DNA of 52,339 nucleotides from Nitrospinae bacterium bin107 (GCA_002238965.1 MPNJ01000025.1:1-52339), one strand, 5' to 3'; counted from the stretch's first letter, positions 1 through 9,139 are shown. Notes: generated by a model from the sequence alone, not told the origin. A program made the numbers and translations.

Positions 1-8
1 AAGCGATT

Positions 9-185
9 CGGTGGGGGGTATAACTCGGAGTGGCGATAAAACGCGATTCACCCCCCACCGATTCAGCCTTCGCACAAACCGCTCGGCTTCATCGACTCCC
101 CCTCAAGGGGGGAGTGAAATTCAAAGGCGTTCGCGCAACCCAAATTCGCTTGCCGGGACTTTTTCAACAACCCCGACAAGGGGGT
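9..185. repeat. Dispersed repeat, copy 1
   Basis: This gene-free stretch downstream of aroB carries a sequence that recurs in inverse orientation at 15131-15325. Both copies share a GTGGGGGGTAT-type start, a GGAGTGGCGATAAAACGCG core and a CCCCCTCAAGGGGGGAGTG hairpin, in the same order, with scattered mismatches. No coding capacity is convincing. It looks like a non-autonomous, MITE-like or REP-like repeat, which is an inference from two copies only. Confidence 0.65.
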
Positions 186-223
186 TGGGGCCTCCCTCAA
201 CCAAGGCAATTTCAACAACCCCC

Positions 224-1306
224 TTAACCAGCGAGCGCGCCGCGCCACAAGCGGGGCGGGACCTCGACGCCCGGCTCCACCGCGCCGATTTTCCGCATCA
301 GGACGAACCGGGGACTCCCCCGGCGCGTTTTCTTGTCGCTGGCGAGCAGCCGCTTCAAGACTGCGAGTTTGGGGGGCTCCTCCATACGCGTGGGCAGCCC
401 GAAACTATCAAGAAGAGCGGTCAACCGCTCCACGTCCCCGCTCGCACAGAAGCCCATCGCGCAGGATATCCGGCCCGCCGCTGACATACCGATCGCGACG
501 GCTTCTCCGTGGAGCAGTGCGGACGAATAGCCCGCCAGGGCTTCCACCGCGTGTCCGAGCGTGTGGCCGAAGTTCAGTATCTGGCGCAAGCCGCCCTCTC
601 GCTCGTCCTGCTCGACGACTCTCGCCTTGATCCGGCAGTTCGTGGCGACGATGCGCCCCATCACGTCCTCGTCGCGATCGAGAATCCGCGCTTCGTTCTT
701 CCCGAGAAAAGCGAACAGGCGGGCGTCCGCAATGGCCGCGTGCTTCACCACCTCGGCCATCCCCGCCCGGAATTCCCGCTCGGGCAGCGTCTTTAACGAC
801 GAGGTGTCGCTCACCACCGCTATCGGCTGATGAAACGCGCCCACGAGGTTCTTCCCCAACCGGTGATCGATAGCCGTCTTGCCGCCCACCGCGCTGTCCA
901 CCTGGGCGAGGAGCGTCGTCGGCGCCTGAACGTAGGGAACCCCCCTCAGGAAGACGGCCGCGGCGAATCCGGTGATGTCGCCCACCACGCCGCCGCCCAA
1001 GGCCACGGCGCCGCAACCCCTGTCCAGCCGCATGGAGGCCATCCTGTCCAGTATGCGGGACAGCTGCCGCATCGACTTGCTCGCCTCGCCCGCCGGAATC
1101 CTGAGCACAGACGCCTGAACGCCCGCCGCCCCGAGCAAAGCAAGCGTTTTTTCGGCGTAGAGCGGCGCCACGTTCGTGTCCGTCACGACGAGCGCCCGAC
1201 CGCCCCTGAAATGGCGCAGGCAGACTTTTCCGATATCCCCGAGCGCGTCCGCCCCGATACGAATCGTGTAGGAGCGCTCTCCCAGGTGAACCCGTACGTT
1301 CTTCAT
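224..1306 (-). CDS. aroB: 3-dehydroquinate synthase
   Basis: AroB converts DAHP to 3-dehydroquinate, the second step of the cytosolic shikimate pathway, using NAD and a divalent metal. The 360-residue protein shows the nucleotide-binding GGGVVGD (104-110), the PTTLLAQVDSAVGGKT block (129-144) and the metal ligands expected for the family: E185, H248 (in NFGHTLGH) and H266 (in LHGEAV). Length is normal. The frame is open further upstream, but homology begins at the ATG at 1306, which overlaps the pilM stop as ATGA, so translation is probably coupled to pilM. The last few residues run up to the dispersed repeat. Confidence 0.96.
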   Translation of the reverse strand: MKNVRVHLGERSYTIRIGADALGDIGKVCLRHFRGGRALVVTDTNVAPLYAEKTLALLGAAGVQASVLRIPAGEASKSMRQLSRILDRMASMRLDRGCGAVALGGGVVGDITGFAAAVFLRGVPYVQAPTTLLAQVDSAVGGKTAIDHRLGKNLVGAFHQPIAVVSDTSSLKTLPEREFRAGMAEVVKHAAIADARLFAFLGKNEARILDRDEDVMGRIVATNCRIKARVVEQDEREGGLRQILNFGHTLGHAVEALAGYSSALLHGEAVAIGMSAAGRISCAMGFCASGDVERLTALLDSFGLPTRMEEPPKLAVLKRLLASDKKTRRGSPRFVLMRKIGAVEPGVEVPPRLWRGALAG

Positions 1307-2352
1307 ACATACTCCACCGCGCGATACGCCAGCCCCGCGCCGATGGCTGAGGCGGGTGCGCGAGATTCCAGGAGGTCCGAATCGAACTCCTCTTCGGACA
1401 CTTCCACGTGGCGGAAGGGATTTAGAATTTCCACGGGCGCATCGAGCGCCACCGCCAAATGCTCCGGAAGCCCTTCGAGCAGCGCGCCGCCGCCCGAGAG
1501 AACCACGCGCTCCACCTGCGGGGCGGGCGTAATCGGCCACATGAGCCGAAACGTCCTGTCCAGTTCGAAGGCCAGTTTTTGTGCTTCCAGCCGCACGGCG
1601 TCTTCCAGGGCGTCAGGGTCGGCGGCGCTCGCCTCTCCCCGCTTGACGGCCTCCGCCTCCTGACGGGAGATCTCCAGACGATTCGACAGCAATCTCGTCA
1701 ATTCCTCTCCGCCGAAAGGCACCGCCCTGGTAATCAGGGTGTGCTCGTCGCACACCACGTTCACCAGCGTTTCGTAGCCGCCGATATCCACCAGGGCGGT
1801 GATCTCCCCTTCCTCGCGCATTCCGGAGAGTTCGAAGGCGCTTTCCATCGCCAGGAAGTTCACGTCGACGATGACGGGCTCGCAACGAACCCGCTTCAGA
1901 AAAGCCAGCAGCGCATCGAGCGGCTCGCGCCTCACGGCGATCATCAGGTACTCGTCCAGCCGCTCGGTTCGTTTTTCGATCTGGCCGATCCGCAGGTGAG
2001 ACAGGCGCACCTCTTCCAGGGGATACGGTAGCACCTGCATCGCTTCGGCTTCGATGGCGTCGACGACGGGAAAATCCTCTTCGGCGGGCAGGAGCACCGT
2101 CCGCACCGTGGCCGCCCTTCCCGACAGCGCCACGACCACCTTCCTTACCTCCTCCCCGGCGGGGAGCAACTCCGCCAGCGCCCGCCCGACCTCCTCGGGG
2201 TCATGCACGAAGCCGCCATGAACGGCGCCCGGCGCGAGAGATACCGCACCCAGCCGCGAGAGGAAGAGGCGCTCCTCTTTCCTTTCGAGCTTCACCACCT
2301 TGACGGCGGAACTCCCGATATCGATGGCCAATGGCATGGAATCGTCGGACAC
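1303..2352 (-). CDS. pilM: Type IV pilus assembly protein PilM-like ATPase
   Basis: PilM proteins are actin-fold cytoplasmic ATP-binding proteins that dock the inner-membrane PilN/PilO complex of type IV pili. Visible are the phosphate-1 motif AIDIGSSAVKVV (9-20), the phosphate-2 motif VDIGG (188-192) and the adenosine motif LSGGGA (285-290). The family's PilM/FtsA-like layout fits the 349-residue length. The longest start is GTG at 2352; an ATG at 2337 gives a product beginning MPLAIDIGS and is equally plausible. It lies 23 bp after the M50 protease gene and overlaps aroB. No pilNOPQ follows, which is unusual; here pilM is followed by aroB. Confidence 0.85.
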   Translation of the reverse strand: MSDDSMPLAIDIGSSAVKVVKLERKEERLFLSRLGAVSLAPGAVHGGFVHDPEEVGRALAELLPAGEEVRKVVVALSGRAATVRTVLLPAEEDFPVVDAIEAEAMQVLPYPLEEVRLSHLRIGQIEKRTERLDEYLMIAVRREPLDALLAFLKRVRCEPVIVDVNFLAMESAFELSGMREEGEITALVDIGGYETLVNVVCDEHTLITRAVPFGGEELTRLLSNRLEISRQEAEAVKRGEASAADPDALEDAVRLEAQKLAFELDRTFRLMWPITPAPQVERVVLSGGGALLEGLPEHLAVALDAPVEILNPFRHVEVSEEEFDSDLLESRAPASAIGAGLAYRAVEYV

Positions 2353-2375
2353 GGTAGTTCTCTACCAGAAACAGG

Positions 2376-3404
2376 CTAAAACAGCCGAACGGGCGTCAGG
2401 GTGAACGTACAAACCAGGAGCATCATACACGCAAATCCCCAAATACGCCTCTTGCGCGTCAGAGGCTCCCACTCGTCCATGAGTTGCGGATGCCGCCTGC
2501 CCAGCGCGAGCACGATTACGCTCCAGATAACCCAGCCGGGCCACCAGTATCCCATCACCAGAAGGACGAGACCCACGGCGAGCGATATCTTCGCGTGCCA
2601 CCTCCCGAGGAGCGTGTAGATGACGTGGCCTCCGTCGAGTTGTCCGGCGGGGATGAGATTGAGCGACGTCACCAGCAACCCGCACCAGCCGGCGAAGGCC
2701 ACCGGGTGGAGGAGGATGGTCTGGCCCTTGGGGATGGGGCCATGAACCAGCCACGCGAGGCCGTCGAACAGAAGGGGCGTTCCCAGCCCGATGCCGAGCG
2801 ATCCGCCACCGGGCGCGAGCCTGGACATCATCAACCCGATGATGAGCGCCGGAACCGCTGCGGCCAGACCGGCCAGCGGCCCCGCCACGGCCACGTCCAT
2901 CAGGGCGTTCCGGTTCAGGATGCCGCCGCGTATGCGGATGACCGCGCCGAACGTCCCCAGCAGGGAGGGGGCCGGCAGGAAATAGGGCAGCGACGCGTCC
3001 ACCCCCCACCTTCGGCTCGCGACGTAATGGCCCATCTCGTGCGCGCCGAGGATCAGGAGCAGCGTCAGCGAAAAAGGGAGCCCGGCCAGAAGCGCCGCCG
3101 GCCGGTAAAAGACGGCGTCCGGCGCAAAGCCGCGCTGAAGCGCGCCCGCCATCAAGGTGGAGAGCAGCGTCAGCACGAACATCAACGCGGGAATACCGAC
3201 AGTTCTCCACGGGGACACCCGCTTCCGGACCATGCTCACGAAAAATGCGTCGGGGCTTTCTTCTTTCGCGGGGAACGGGAATGTCTCCCCTTCAGACCGG
3301 AAACCACCCACGCGCTCATCCGGCGCTTGTTCCTTGCGAGGAACCGGTTGGAGAGGGCGGCCACCCACCTCGAAATTTCCTGTTGGCTCGTTCAACAGCT
3401 GCAT
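2376..3404 (-). CDS. Site-2 protease family (M50) membrane metalloprotease
   Basis: This is a polytopic intramembrane zinc metalloprotease of the M50 family. The HEMGH motif (122-126) supplies two zinc ligands and the catalytic Glu; LDGGH (256-260) carries the conserved Asp ligand. Hydrophobic segments surround both motifs, at roughly 70-90, 103-122, 170-192 and 235-252, and more follow towards the C-terminus. The roughly 65-residue N-terminal extension is hydrophilic. There is no PDZ domain, so it is unlike RseP and closer to the short EGY-like or SpoIVFB-like M50 proteins. It is the first gene of an operon with pilM and aroB and diverges from the lipoprotein gene at 3535. Its substrate cannot be predicted. 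Confidence 0.88.
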   Translation of the reverse strand: MQLLNEPTGNFEVGGRPLQPVPRKEQAPDERVGGFRSEGETFPFPAKEESPDAFFVSMVRKRVSPWRTVGIPALMFVLTLLSTLMAGALQRGFAPDAVFYRPAALLAGLPFSLTLLLILGAHEMGHYVASRRWGVDASLPYFLPAPSLLGTFGAVIRIRGGILNRNALMDVAVAGPLAGLAAAVPALIIGLMMSRLAPGGGSLGIGLGTPLLFDGLAWLVHGPIPKGQTILLHPVAFAGWCGLLVTSLNLIPAGQLDGGHVIYTLLGRWHAKISLAVGLVLLVMGYWWPGWVIWSVIVLALGRRHPQLMDEWEPLTRKRRIWGFACMMLLVCTFTLTPVRLF

Positions 3405-3473
3405 CCACGGCGGGAGAAAACGAAAACTATCGTATCGCTGTGAGTTTAACCCAACCCTTACGTTTCACGCACC

Positions 3474-3502
3474 TTGACACTTTATCCCGCAATTCCTACC
3501 CT
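3474..3502 (+). promoter_or_regulatory. Sigma70-type promoter for the 3535 lipoprotein gene
   Basis: A perfect TTGACA (3474-3479) is followed after 17 bp by TACCCT (3497-3502), about 33 bp before the ATG at 3535. It sits in the divergent gap between the M50 protease gene and the lipoprotein gene. A ribosome-binding-like AGAG/poly-A stretch precedes the start. Confidence 0.6.
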
Positions 3503-3534
3503 CGCGTGAGACCCAGTCCGCCCTAGAGAAAAAA

Positions 3535-5559
3535 ATGTCCACCGCCACATTCAGATTCATGCTCTTCGCCGTACTCGCCGCATCCCTCTTCACCGGATGC
3601 AAGCTGGACACAGGCTCAGAGACCGCGCCCAAGCCCGCCGTTCGCATGCCCGCATCAGAAACGAAGGCCGAAACCCCGCCGACGCCAGAGCCCGCCGCGC
3701 AAAAGGCGCTGGCCGCAGGCTCCGGAAACTGGTCGGCCCCCGCCCCGGCGTTGCCCCGGACGCCTCTGGCCGGGCTGAGAGCGAAATATGAGAAAATTCC
3801 AGCCGCCACCGACGCCGACAAGACGCTGCTTGGCATCGCAAAACACCAACTCGCGCGCGGTGAGCTGGAATCAGCGGCGCAAAGCCTCGAACAACTCCAG
3901 GAGAAGTTTCCCCTCTCACCCTTGTATACGGAGAGCGTGTTTTATCGCGGTCTCGCCCTCCAGGCCGCCGACCGGCACGATGAGGCGTGGATTTCCCTGA
4001 GAAGCAGCCTGAGCAAGGAGACCAGCCCCGAAAGACGCGCGCTGCTCGAAGCCTCCCTGGGAGCAGTCTATGAAATGCGGGGCGAACCCTTCCCCGCCCT
4101 GCTCTCCTACGCGCGCGCCTTGAGGAGCGACCGGAAAATTTTCGGGAAGAAGATTCTCATCGGGCGCATCGAGGCGCTGGCGGGAGAAATCGCGCCGCAC
4201 CGGCTTCGCACGGCGGCCGAGAAATACGCCGGCACGCCTGCAGGGATGTATCTGCATGCGGCCCTGTCGGATCGCGAGCAAAAGGATAAACCCGACAAGA
4301 CCGCGCGCGATGATGCGCCCCCAAAAAGCGCAGCGGAGGAAGCGAAAGTGCCCATGGCCGTCTATTCGGGGCGCGTGGGCATCATGCTCCCGCTATCGGG
4401 CGCCCTGGGCGCCGCGGGCGGGCGCGTCTATGACGGCATTCGACTGGCGCTCCGGCACAGTCTGGCGAAATACCCCAACTTGCGGGTTCAGCTCGCTGTC
4501 CGCGATACGAAAAGCACGGCGCAATCCGCAGGCGACGCGGCGAAAGTGGCCGCCGAACTCATCGAGAAAGAAAAGGCCCTCGCCCTCATCGGCCCGCTCA
4601 TCACCGAGGCGGCGGAAGGCGCAGCCCAAGTCGCGAACCGCCAGAAAATCCCCATGCTCACCCCGTTTGCGCTGAGGATGCGCATGAGGCCGGATTTTCC
4701 CTGGGTGTTTCGCAATTCGCTCACGAACCGCCTCCAGGCCCAGGGCGTCGCTTCCTACGCCATCCGCTATCTCGGGTTACGGCGCTTCGCCGTCCTCTAC
4801 CCGGCGGATCGCGACGGGATAGAACTGACCGACGCCTTCACCCAGGCGGTGGAGAACCTGGGGGGCGAGGTCGTCAAAATCGTTTCGTTCCCCGAAAACG
4901 CCACCGACTTCAGGTCGCAGATGCTGGCGCTCGGCGGCATGGACGATCGCCAATTGAGAAGGAGGAAACGCTCGCTGGGTCTGGGCAGGTCGGACCCGTA
5001 TCAAATCCCGCTGAACTTCGAGGCGCTCTTCGTACCCGTCCGCCACGAGGAAGCGGTGCTCATCGCGCCGCAGGTCCTCTTCTACAACATGCGCGCGGTC
5101 AGACTCCTGGGCGGAAGCGGGTGGAACGACCCCCGCCTGCTCGAACACGGGGAACGCTACGTGGAAGGCGCGGTCTTCGTCGATGGATTCTTCGCAGATT
5201 CCACAGAGCCCAAGGTGGCGCGTTTCGTGAACGATTTCAAGAGCATTTTCGGCCGCACGCCGGACATCTTCTCGGCCCTGGGTTACGACGCGGCGCAAAT
5301 CATCTTCGCGGCGATCGCAGCGGGGGCGAAGACGCGGGAAGGCGTCAGGCGGCACCTCGCCTCCCTCAGGGGATTCGAGGGCGTCATGGGGCTGACGGAC
5401 ATGGGAGCCGACAACGACGCGCGCCGCCAGTTGTTCGTGCTGTCGGTCGAGAAGAAGAAAATCCGCCACCTTCAGATGGTCGCACCGCACCGGACGTTCG
5501 CAGGAGGCGCGCGCCCGGGCGAAAACGCCCTGCTCTCCCCCCCGCCGCCGACGCAGTGA
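3535..5559 (+). CDS. Penicillin-binding protein activator (LpoA-like) lipoprotein
   Basis: The 674-residue protein begins with a lipoprotein signal whose lipobox LFTGC places the acylated Cys at 22. A Pro/Ala-rich linker (about 25-75) is followed by a helical, TPR-like region (about 80-245). A type-1 periplasmic-binding fold runs from about 276 (GRVGIMLPLSGALG) to 655. This order, lipoprotein then TPR then Leu/Ile/Val-binding-like domain, matches LpoA, which activates peptidoglycan synthase PBP1A from the outer membrane. An amino-acid ABC binding protein is the alternative, but the TPR part and the absence of transporter genes argue against it. It is apparently monocistronic with its own promoter at 3474. 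Confidence 0.8.
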   Translation: MSTATFRFMLFAVLAASLFTGCKLDTGSETAPKPAVRMPASETKAETPPTPEPAAQKALAAGSGNWSAPAPALPRTPLAGLRAKYEKIPAATDADKTLLGIAKHQLARGELESAAQSLEQLQEKFPLSPLYTESVFYRGLALQAADRHDEAWISLRSSLSKETSPERRALLEASLGAVYEMRGEPFPALLSYARALRSDRKIFGKKILIGRIEALAGEIAPHRLRTAAEKYAGTPAGMYLHAALSDREQKDKPDKTARDDAPPKSAAEEAKVPMAVYSGRVGIMLPLSGALGAAGGRVYDGIRLALRHSLAKYPNLRVQLAVRDTKSTAQSAGDAAKVAAELIEKEKALALIGPLITEAAEGAAQVANRQKIPMLTPFALRMRMRPDFPWVFRNSLTNRLQAQGVASYAIRYLGLRRFAVLYPADRDGIELTDAFTQAVENLGGEVVKIVSFPENATDFRSQMLALGGMDDRQLRRRKRSLGLGRSDPYQIPLNFEALFVPVRHEEAVLIAPQVLFYNMRAVRLLGGSGWNDPRLLEHGERYVEGAVFVDGFFADSTEPKVARFVNDFKSIFGRTPDIFSALGYDAAQIIFAAIAAGAKTREGVRRHLASLRGFEGVMGLTDMGADNDARRQLFVLSVEKKKIRHLQMVAPHRTFAGGARPGENALLSPPPPTQ

Positions 5560-5932
5560 GGGGAAGCCAAAACTGGAATGACGGTGTCGGACCCGACCAA
5601 GGCAGGATTGTTGAAAGACTCCCCATTTAGGGGGTAGAGGCGACGCTCTCTCGACTGAAAAAGCAACCCCCCCTACCCCCCCTTGTCAGGGGGGTATAAA
5701 AAGGCGATGTCCGCCCGCCGAGATGGGCCCCCGCCGGGTAGAGGGGGCTTTGCTTTTTCTTGCCCCCCTGACAAGGGGGGGTAGGGGGGGTTGCTTTTAT
5801 GGGGTTTCCCCTTCAAGAGGGTTGACATTACCCTGCCAGGGGGGTTGGGGGGTTACTCTCTTAACAAAGGCTTTTCAACAAGCCCGTCCGGGGCGGGATT
5901 CTTGAAGCGCGCGTCTCAAGCCAGGGTCAGCC
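5560..5932. other. Gene-free gap holding a long perfect inverted repeat
   Basis: The 373 bp between the lipoprotein gene and the convergent SDR gene contain no plausible gene. Besides the 36-bp inverted repeat listed separately, it holds short CCCC/GGGG hairpins related to those in the dispersed repeat at 9-185. Transcription from both sides converges here, so a bidirectional terminator role is possible. Confidence 0.6.
5659..5798. repeat. Perfect 36-bp inverted repeat with 68-bp spacer
   Basis: Left arm 5659-5694 and right arm 5763-5798 are exact reverse complements over 36 bp, built of AAAAGC, two C7 runs and TTGTCAGGGGGG. The 68-bp spacer has no coding potential. Candidates are a snap-back terminator between convergent genes or a miniature element; there is no flanking target duplication that I could recognise. 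Confidence 0.85.
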
Positions 5933-6715
5933 TCAGATCTGTATCGCGCCGCAGGAGATGGTGTAGGCCTGCCCGGTGATGCCGCCCGCCTCCTCGCTCG
6001 CGAGGTACAAGGCCATCGCGGCGATCTCCTCGGGCGCCAGGAAGCGCCCCATGGGGACCTCGTCCCGGTAGCGATTCATCGCCTCCTCCGCGCTTTCTCC
6101 ACCCTCGGTTTGTTCGGCTAGACCTTCCCGAAATGTGGCGACCATTCCCGTTTCCACGAAACCGGGGCAAATCGCGTTCACGGTGACGCCCGCCGCCGCC
6201 GCTTCGAGCGCCACCGAGCGGACCAGGCCCAGAACGCCGTGCTTCGCCGCGTGGTAGGCGCTGCGGTTCGGCCCGCCGATCTTGCCCGACACCGAGCTGA
6301 TCGCGATGAGGCGGCCCCAGCCGCGCTCGCTCATCCCGCCGATCGCCGCGCGAAAGGCGTAGAAGGCGCCATTCAGGTTCACGCGCATCATTTCGTCCCA
6401 AAGGGCGTCGGTGGTCTCGCCCAGCGGCGCGTGTACGAGCGCGCCCGCGTTGGCGACCAGGACGTCCACGCCGCCCAGCTCCCGGCTTGTTTGCTGAACG
6501 GCTTCGTCCACCGCTTTGGAGTCGCCCACATCGCAGGGAATCGCCAATGAGCGCCGCCCCGTTTCCTGTATTTCCCCGGCGACCGCGTCTATCTCGGAAC
6601 TCGTTCTCGCGGCGACGGCCACGTCCGCGCCCGCCTCTGCGAATTTGAGCGCGATGGCGCGCCCGATGCCACGACCTCCGCCGGTAACGAACGCGCGCCT
6701 GCCCTCAAGCCGCAT
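5933..6715 (-). CDS. SDR family oxidoreductase (FabG-like)
   Basis: A classical short-chain dehydrogenase with a Rossmann TGGGRGIG motif (11-18), NAG in the central strand (about 89-91), catalytic Ser141 region, and YHAAK with Y154 and K158. The 260-residue length is normal. The ATG at 6715 is preferred to the GTG six bases upstream because GGGGAG lies at good distance before it and the product then starts MRLEGRRAFVTGG. It overlaps the 3' end of dusB by 11 bp. The sequence resembles 3-oxoacyl-ACP reductase or 3-hydroxybutyrate dehydrogenase, but substrate cannot be decided. Confidence 0.88.
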   Translation of the reverse strand: MRLEGRRAFVTGGGRGIGRAIALKFAEAGADVAVAARTSSEIDAVAGEIQETGRRSLAIPCDVGDSKAVDEAVQQTSRELGGVDVLVANAGALVHAPLGETTDALWDEMMRVNLNGAFYAFRAAIGGMSERGWGRLIAISSVSGKIGGPNRSAYHAAKHGVLGLVRSVALEAAAAGVTVNAICPGFVETGMVATFREGLAEQTEGGESAEEAMNRYRDEVPMGRFLAPEEIAAMALYLASEEAGGITGQAYTISCGAIQI

Positions 6716-7802
6716 GAGCACTCTCCCCTGCCCTAATCATCCGGGAGCGCAAGGCCAGATTATCGAAGAAAGCCTCCACCTCGCGGAGTACGGCGTCCAT
6801 ATCCTCGGTCCGGTTCACCCGCTCGCGCATCGCCGAGCCTCCCCGCAGCCCTTTCGTGTAGGCGGGCAGATGCTTCCGGGAGTGGAAGGCGGCGAGCCGC
6901 TCGCCCAGCACCTCTCTTAAAAGCCCCAGGTGGCGAAGCGCCATGTTCTTTTTCTCGGCCAAGCCGGGCGGTGCGGGCAATTCTCCGGTTTTGAGCCAGT
7001 GGAGCAGGCGCGAGAAAATCCACGGATTGCCGACCGCGCCGCGACCTATCATCAGGGCGTCCACGCCGGTGCGGCGAATCATGGCGATCGCGTCCTGAGG
7101 ACTCAGGATGCTGCCGTTCCCCAGGACGGGCACCCTGACTGCGCGCTTGACCCGCGCGATGGCGTCCAGGTCCACCGCGCCGCTGAACATGGCCTGCCGG
7201 GTCCTGCCGTGAACGGTGATGGCCTTTGCGCCCGCGTCTTCCACCGCCCTGGCGAAGACCTCCGCAGAGTTCCGCTCTACGGTGTCCCAGCCGGTGCGCA
7301 TCTTCACCGTGACGGGAATGCGCACCGCGCGCACCATGGCGGAGACGATCTCGTGCGCCCGCTCGGGGTACCTGAGCAGCGAGGAGCCCGCCTGGTTTTT
7401 CGTAATCTTCTTGACGGGGCATCCGCAGTTGAGATCGACGATGTCGGCGCCCGCTTCTTCCACGATGGCCGCCGCCTCGCCCATCTGGGCCGGGTCCGCG
7501 CCGAAAAGCTGGATGGAGACCGGTTTTTCCGCCGCGTCGTTTCGCATCAAGTCATACGTCTTCTTGTGCCGGCGAACGAGGGCCTGGCTGCTCACCATCT
7601 CGGTGGCCACCATCCCTGCGCCGTGCGCCTTGACCAGCGTGCGGAAGGGCAGATTCGTATAGCCCGCCATGGGCGCCATGACGAGGCGGTTCTCGAGCTT
7701 CACCCCGCCGATATCCAGGGGCGCATCGAAACCCGCAGGCGGCGGGGGAACGGCCTCAAGCCTCTCCTCATTTACGCTCGGGCCCGCTTCTTCGGGGCGC
7801 AT
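6705..7802 (-). CDS. dusB: tRNA-dihydrouridine synthase
   Basis: DusB-type FMN enzymes reduce uridines in the D-loop of tRNA. Seen are the FMN-barrel start MAPMAGYTNLPFR (42-54), the catalytic loop NCGCPVKK with Cys128 in GCP, the NQAGSSLL helix, and the C-terminal helical recognition domain (about 285-355). The N-terminus is about 30 residues longer than usual and Pro/Ala/Glu-rich. An SD-like GAGGAT precedes the ATG. It follows tsaD by 21 bp and overlaps the SDR gene, so the three form a probable operon. Confidence 0.93.
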   Translation of the reverse strand: MRPEEAGPSVNEERLEAVPPPPAGFDAPLDIGGVKLENRLVMAPMAGYTNLPFRTLVKAHGAGMVATEMVSSQALVRRHKKTYDLMRNDAAEKPVSIQLFGADPAQMGEAAAIVEEAGADIVDLNCGCPVKKITKNQAGSSLLRYPERAHEIVSAMVRAVRIPVTVKMRTGWDTVERNSAEVFARAVEDAGAKAITVHGRTRQAMFSGAVDLDAIARVKRAVRVPVLGNGSILSPQDAIAMIRRTGVDALMIGRGAVGNPWIFSRLLHWLKTGELPAPPGLAEKKNMALRHLGLLREVLGERLAAFHSRKHLPAYTKGLRGGSAMRERVNRTEDMDAVLREVEAFFDNLALRSRMIRAGESAHAA

Positions 7803-7823
7803 CAGTTCATCCTCTCTAAAACG

Positions 7824-8948
7824 CTATCCATCCGACGCATCTCCCAGTTCCCAGGAAGGGTCCGCATCCAGATCGGTGAAATCCATGAAAGCCTCGCGCC
7901 CGCGTTCCCTGAGCCTGAAGCCGCCCGCGCAGGCGATCATGGCGGCGTTGTCCGTACAGTATTTGCGCGCGGGGAAATGGAGCGACCAGTCCTCTTGCGA
8001 CGCCCGCTCGCCCAGCTTCCTGCGCAGATACGAGTTCGCGGCCACGCCCCCGCTCACGGAGACGGCGGGCAGCTTTTCCCGGCGAACCACCCTGCTCACC
8101 TTCTCCACCAGCACCTCCACCGCCGCCTCCTGAAAACCCGCAGCCACGGCGCACGCCACCTCTTCGGGGACTTCCTGGGGACGCGCCCAGGGAGGGAGGT
8201 TCCTATCGCTCAGGTACAGCCCTTGTTCTTTCTGGTAGTTTAACACAGCCGTTTTCAACCCGCTGAAGCTGAAGGCGTAGGGCCTGTCCGCCAGATGCGG
8301 CCGGGGGAACTCGACCGGAGCGGCGCCGCTCCCGTTCGCCTCCAGAAACTTCGCGTGCAGGCGATCGACGATGGGACCGCCCGGATAGCCCAGCCCCATG
8401 ATGGCCGCCACCTTGTCGTAAGCCTCGCCCAGCGCGTCATCCAGCGTGCCGCCCAGGTGCGTTACCCCGGAATGCCCGTCCACGCGGTAGAAATCCGTAT
8501 GTCCGCCCGATACCACGAAGCCCAGATGCGGGAACGGGGGAGGCGCTGCGCTCCCGTCTTCCGCCGGCAGAAACAGCGAGTGAACGTGCCCGTCGAGATG
8601 ATGGACATCGATGAGCGGAACGCCCAGGCCAAACGCCAGTCCCTTCGCCGCGGAGAGGCCCACGAGCAGGGCCACCACCAGGCCGGGGCCGCGCGTGACC
8701 GCCACGGCGTCGACTTTTTCCGCCGAAACCGAGGCTTCTTCCAAGGCAGCCTCCAGGACGGGCGCTATCATCTCCACGTGGCGGCGGGCCGCGAGTTCGG
8801 GGACCACGCCGCCGTATTTCTCGTGGATCTCGTGCTGCGAGGCCACGACGTTGGAAGCGACCCGGGGGGCGGAACCATCCCCGAACTCCAAAACGGCCGC
8901 CGCCGTCTCGTCGCAACTCGTCTCCACGCCCAGGATATACACGTTCAT
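7824..8948 (-). CDS. tsaD: tRNA N6-adenosine threonylcarbamoyltransferase
   Basis: TsaD transfers the threonylcarbamoyl group to A37 of ANN-decoding tRNAs as the catalytic subunit of the TsaBDE complex. The 374-residue ASKHA-fold protein has GVETSCDETA (7-16), metal-binding histidines H117 and H121 in HHLDGH, the VVSGGHT loop and CTDNAAMIA near the C-terminus. It is slightly longer than E. coli TsaD because of a loop and an acidic tail. The start ATG has GGGGAG just upstream. It is the first gene of the tsaD-dusB-SDR operon. Confidence 0.95.
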   Translation of the reverse strand: MNVYILGVETSCDETAAAVLEFGDGSAPRVASNVVASQHEIHEKYGGVVPELAARRHVEMIAPVLEAALEEASVSAEKVDAVAVTRGPGLVVALLVGLSAAKGLAFGLGVPLIDVHHLDGHVHSLFLPAEDGSAAPPPFPHLGFVVSGGHTDFYRVDGHSGVTHLGGTLDDALGEAYDKVAAIMGLGYPGGPIVDRLHAKFLEANGSGAAPVEFPRPHLADRPYAFSFSGLKTAVLNYQKEQGLYLSDRNLPPWARPQEVPEEVACAVAAGFQEAAVEVLVEKVSRVVRREKLPAVSVSGGVAANSYLRRKLGERASQEDWSLHFPARKYCTDNAAMIACAGGFRLRERGREAFMDFTDLDADPSWELGDASDG

Positions 8949-9115
8949 ACTCCCCGCTTTGCGCCAACCTCATCAAGCTCTGGTTCAAGGGGATACGGGA
9001 ATTTTCGCGGGGAAGCAACGCCCGGCGGGGCGGGAAGGCGGAATTTTGAGAGTTATTGTTCCTTTCAGGGTCTGCGGCGACGGCACGGGGAGCGGCCTTG
9101 GACAGGTCACGACCC

Positions 9116-9139
9116 CGGACAGGCGCAGGGGCCTGTCCG
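9116..9139. repeat. Dispersed palindrome, GGACAGGC family
   Basis: CGGACAGGC (9116-9124) pairs perfectly with GCCTGTCCG (9131-9139) around a 6-base loop. The same arm occurs at about 12637-12660 and 44411-44437, each time followed or preceded by a CTACG-like tag. It lies in the gap between tsaD and the RES gene, which otherwise shows nothing recognisable. Confidence 0.7.

Noticed and set aside
2484-3443. Long plus-strand frame over the M50 protease
   Set aside because: Arg/Pro/Gly/Gln-rich shadow without homology; the minus-strand M50 gene has HEMGH and membrane helices.
6930-8243. Long plus-strand frame over dusB and tsaD
   Set aside because: GC-rich shadow; both minus-strand genes are clear enzymes.
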